DNA of 13,650 bases from the NCBI GenBank assembly GCA_015657735.1, contig SSSX01000187.1, positions 1 through 13,650 of the forward strand, written 5' to 3'. A model generated the notes under the pieces. The model was not told where the DNA came from and did not search any database. It saw only the letters and a program-made list of their open reading frames with translations. A program made the translations under genes and the position numbers. Of this stretch, positions 13,301 to 13,650 are shown in pieces. The stretch comes from Zoogloeaceae bacterium (lineage in GTDB: Bacteria > Pseudomonadota > Gammaproteobacteria > Burkholderiales > Rhodocyclaceae). Each line of letters opens with the position of its first letter. The stretch's first letter is position 1.

Positions 13301-13650
13301 GCGCGGCTGCCGTCAACGCCTGTTCCAACGCAGTCGCCGCATCACGGGCAGTGATGAGGCCCGCCATCAGCGCACGCGCCTTGTCCTTGTCGTACCCGGC
13401 GAGACTGGGGCGTACCGCAGCCCCCGCGGGGTCCCGCCAGGGAGACCCCCGGCGCCAGAGGTCGGCCAGGGGAAATAGCGAGGAAATCTGGGTGGCCAGC
13501 GGATCGAGACGACCCGGCGGCAATTCCGCCAGGGCGTTTACCTGACAAGGTTCGGTCACTTCCAGTCCGGAAGCGTACGTATGCAACTGGCCCAGGGCCA
13601 ACGGATCGCCGGCGCCGCCCCGATGCGCCGGCGGCGTCGCCATGGTCAGC
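10353..13650 (-). CDS. C-terminal part of a large superfamily-1 helicase with a C-terminal nuclease-like domain (partial)
   Basis: About 1,099 codons are visible; the frame is still open at the window edge, so the N-terminus and Walker A motif lie outside. Numbering from the Met at 13643, residues 1-600 are mostly alpha-helical and alanine-rich. SF1 motifs follow: VFDLVIFDEASQC (Walker B, D644), VIAGDERQMPPSNFF (motif III), LSWHYRCRHEELIAFSNHAI (motif IV), LESVQGDERDVIIFSLGY (motif V) and RRLNVAVSRAKQE (motif VI), an Upf1/Dna2-like set. After them a domain with VGTSDFRVPLAVVDP, RYRLGILFDEA and SRGWKLLRISSREW resembles the MTES_1575-type restriction-endonuclease fold found at the end of DUF4011/DUF3320 helicases. 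Acidic residues usually seen there are replaced. Such giants often occur in defence-associated loci; the role here is inferred. Composition matches the chromosome rather than the island. Confidence 0.88.
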   Translation of the reverse strand, partial: LTMATPPAHRGGAGDPLALGQLHTYASGLEVTEPCQVNALAELPPGRLDPLATQISSLFPLADLWRRGSPWRDPAGAAVRPSLAGYDKDKARALMAGLITARDAATALEQALTAAALPPGETGHNLLKGAAKGLSAALDSRKWRDIAAGRDAFVALLARDKKLETVERTQPAWHALIDSRAQRGDASRARWFAELVAALAAQPEGAGKLMELSRLWREQEAALEPFAGPVGFSIDPVFAQALAEVRIRVDGVTRFLSPTWWRARKTVRASLAAQWPEMAAAPMDRALLARIDSRAAAAQCWRGLADAMEWLACARRPASLVEARAWLAAVMALIGPARAVAACRADMQALGVWRAAPGPEVVAAWDHAAESWNDWHHRAQALRAPAVALDAEQTALRTLNAWPERWNDDTAAAWDQRIDCLHATATAMANLASAVAPIRTVVPWLPGLPTAQYLGQLVEAWRRDASRLVGADRQLMAAQAMVREAEILPPHLADGKEFDSADAWADGVRKIWTRASIASIENHHSDLSILDQASGTRLSADEARLAALHDEQRRLAVQSILARQDDSPLLQAAPAEKGARRTPEQATREAILREARKQRNILPLRGFVRRFWDKGLLDALPVWLLSPETATLLFPRAPVFDLVIFDEASQCTVENGLPVLMRARRAVIAGDERQMPPSNFFKAGDDADEDLSESGIEAREMFDAESLLVLARHRTRRMGLSWHYRCRHEELIAFSNHAIYGGELNTIPSTVSRLAPAAVHWLDVADGSYDNGANLPEARTVIDQVEHLLQRPDKPSLGIVTFNLTQRRAILDEIDRRVSADAGFAELWLRANAVPRIDDRPFVKNLESVQGDERDVIIFSLGYAPVERTRRNGQTERYVPARFGPLGQRGGERRLNVAVSRAKQEIFVVASFEPHMLSVARSKHDGPRLFKGFLQFAHQLAAGQRNQAEQTLKAAGGTAARLRHPDSGSLPASWVPLNAQLALALDALGIQCELDVGTSDFRVPLAVVDPDTPQRYRLGILFDEAVSAESVFERHVHIPNVLVSRGWKLLRISSREWDGNRAQVLAAIRTALGDRSCPMRFDVPEAGRAPAEASTDPV

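Noticed and set aside
10323..13545. Plus-strand open frames (up to 334 codons) opposite the helicase gene
   Set aside because: GC-rich antisense shadows; the minus strand carries ordered helicase motifs in one uninterrupted frame.

Overview
The flanks are GC-rich and look like the chromosome of a betaproteobacterium, most likely in or near the Rhodocyclales (Azoarcus/Thauera-like). This rests on the rRNA-operon leader style, the tRNA-Pro sequence and the gene content; it is inference, not a database match. A roughly 6.9-kb block of visibly lower GC sits between the flanks and is a mobile island inserted into a tRNA-Pro(GGG) gene.

Left flank (1-3109). The left edge is the 5' leader of an rRNA operon that runs leftward out of the window, with two tandem strong promoters (P1 283-310, P2 124-151, both TTGACG-16-TATAAT) and a boxB/boxA/boxC-like antitermination region. 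Facing the other way is a two-gene operon: a circularly permuted ATP-grasp protein (610-2028) and its usual partner, an alpha-E domain protein (2030-2977). The tRNA-Pro(GGG) gene (3033-3109) follows, with its own near-consensus promoter.

Island (about 3112-10038). A 50-bp direct repeat with one mismatch (3062-3111 and 9989-10038) marks attL and attR. A tyrosine integrase (8434-9792, minus) lies next to attR. Pairs of 12-bp tandem repeats near both ends and a consensus IHF site look like the arm sites of an attP. On the minus strand the integrase is followed by an AlpA-like regulator, an HNH-type protein, a 65-residue small protein, a terminase-small-subunit-like HTH protein and a coupled protein of unknown function. 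On the left half are an FRG-domain protein, an XRE repressor, and a divergent DUF4124-type exported protein. Every junction between minus-strand genes from int to the TerS-like gene carries a stable hairpin, two of them terminator-like. No replication gene or complete phage morphogenesis gene is visible. The layout suggests a minimal satellite-like integrative element carrying an FRG protein as possible defence or toxin cargo.

Right flank (10039-13650). The displaced tRNA 3' fragment keeps its own terminator. After a featureless 0.27 kb comes the C-terminal part of a very large superfamily-1 helicase (minus strand, cut by the window edge). It ends in a restriction-endonuclease-like domain that appears to have lost catalytic acidic residues.
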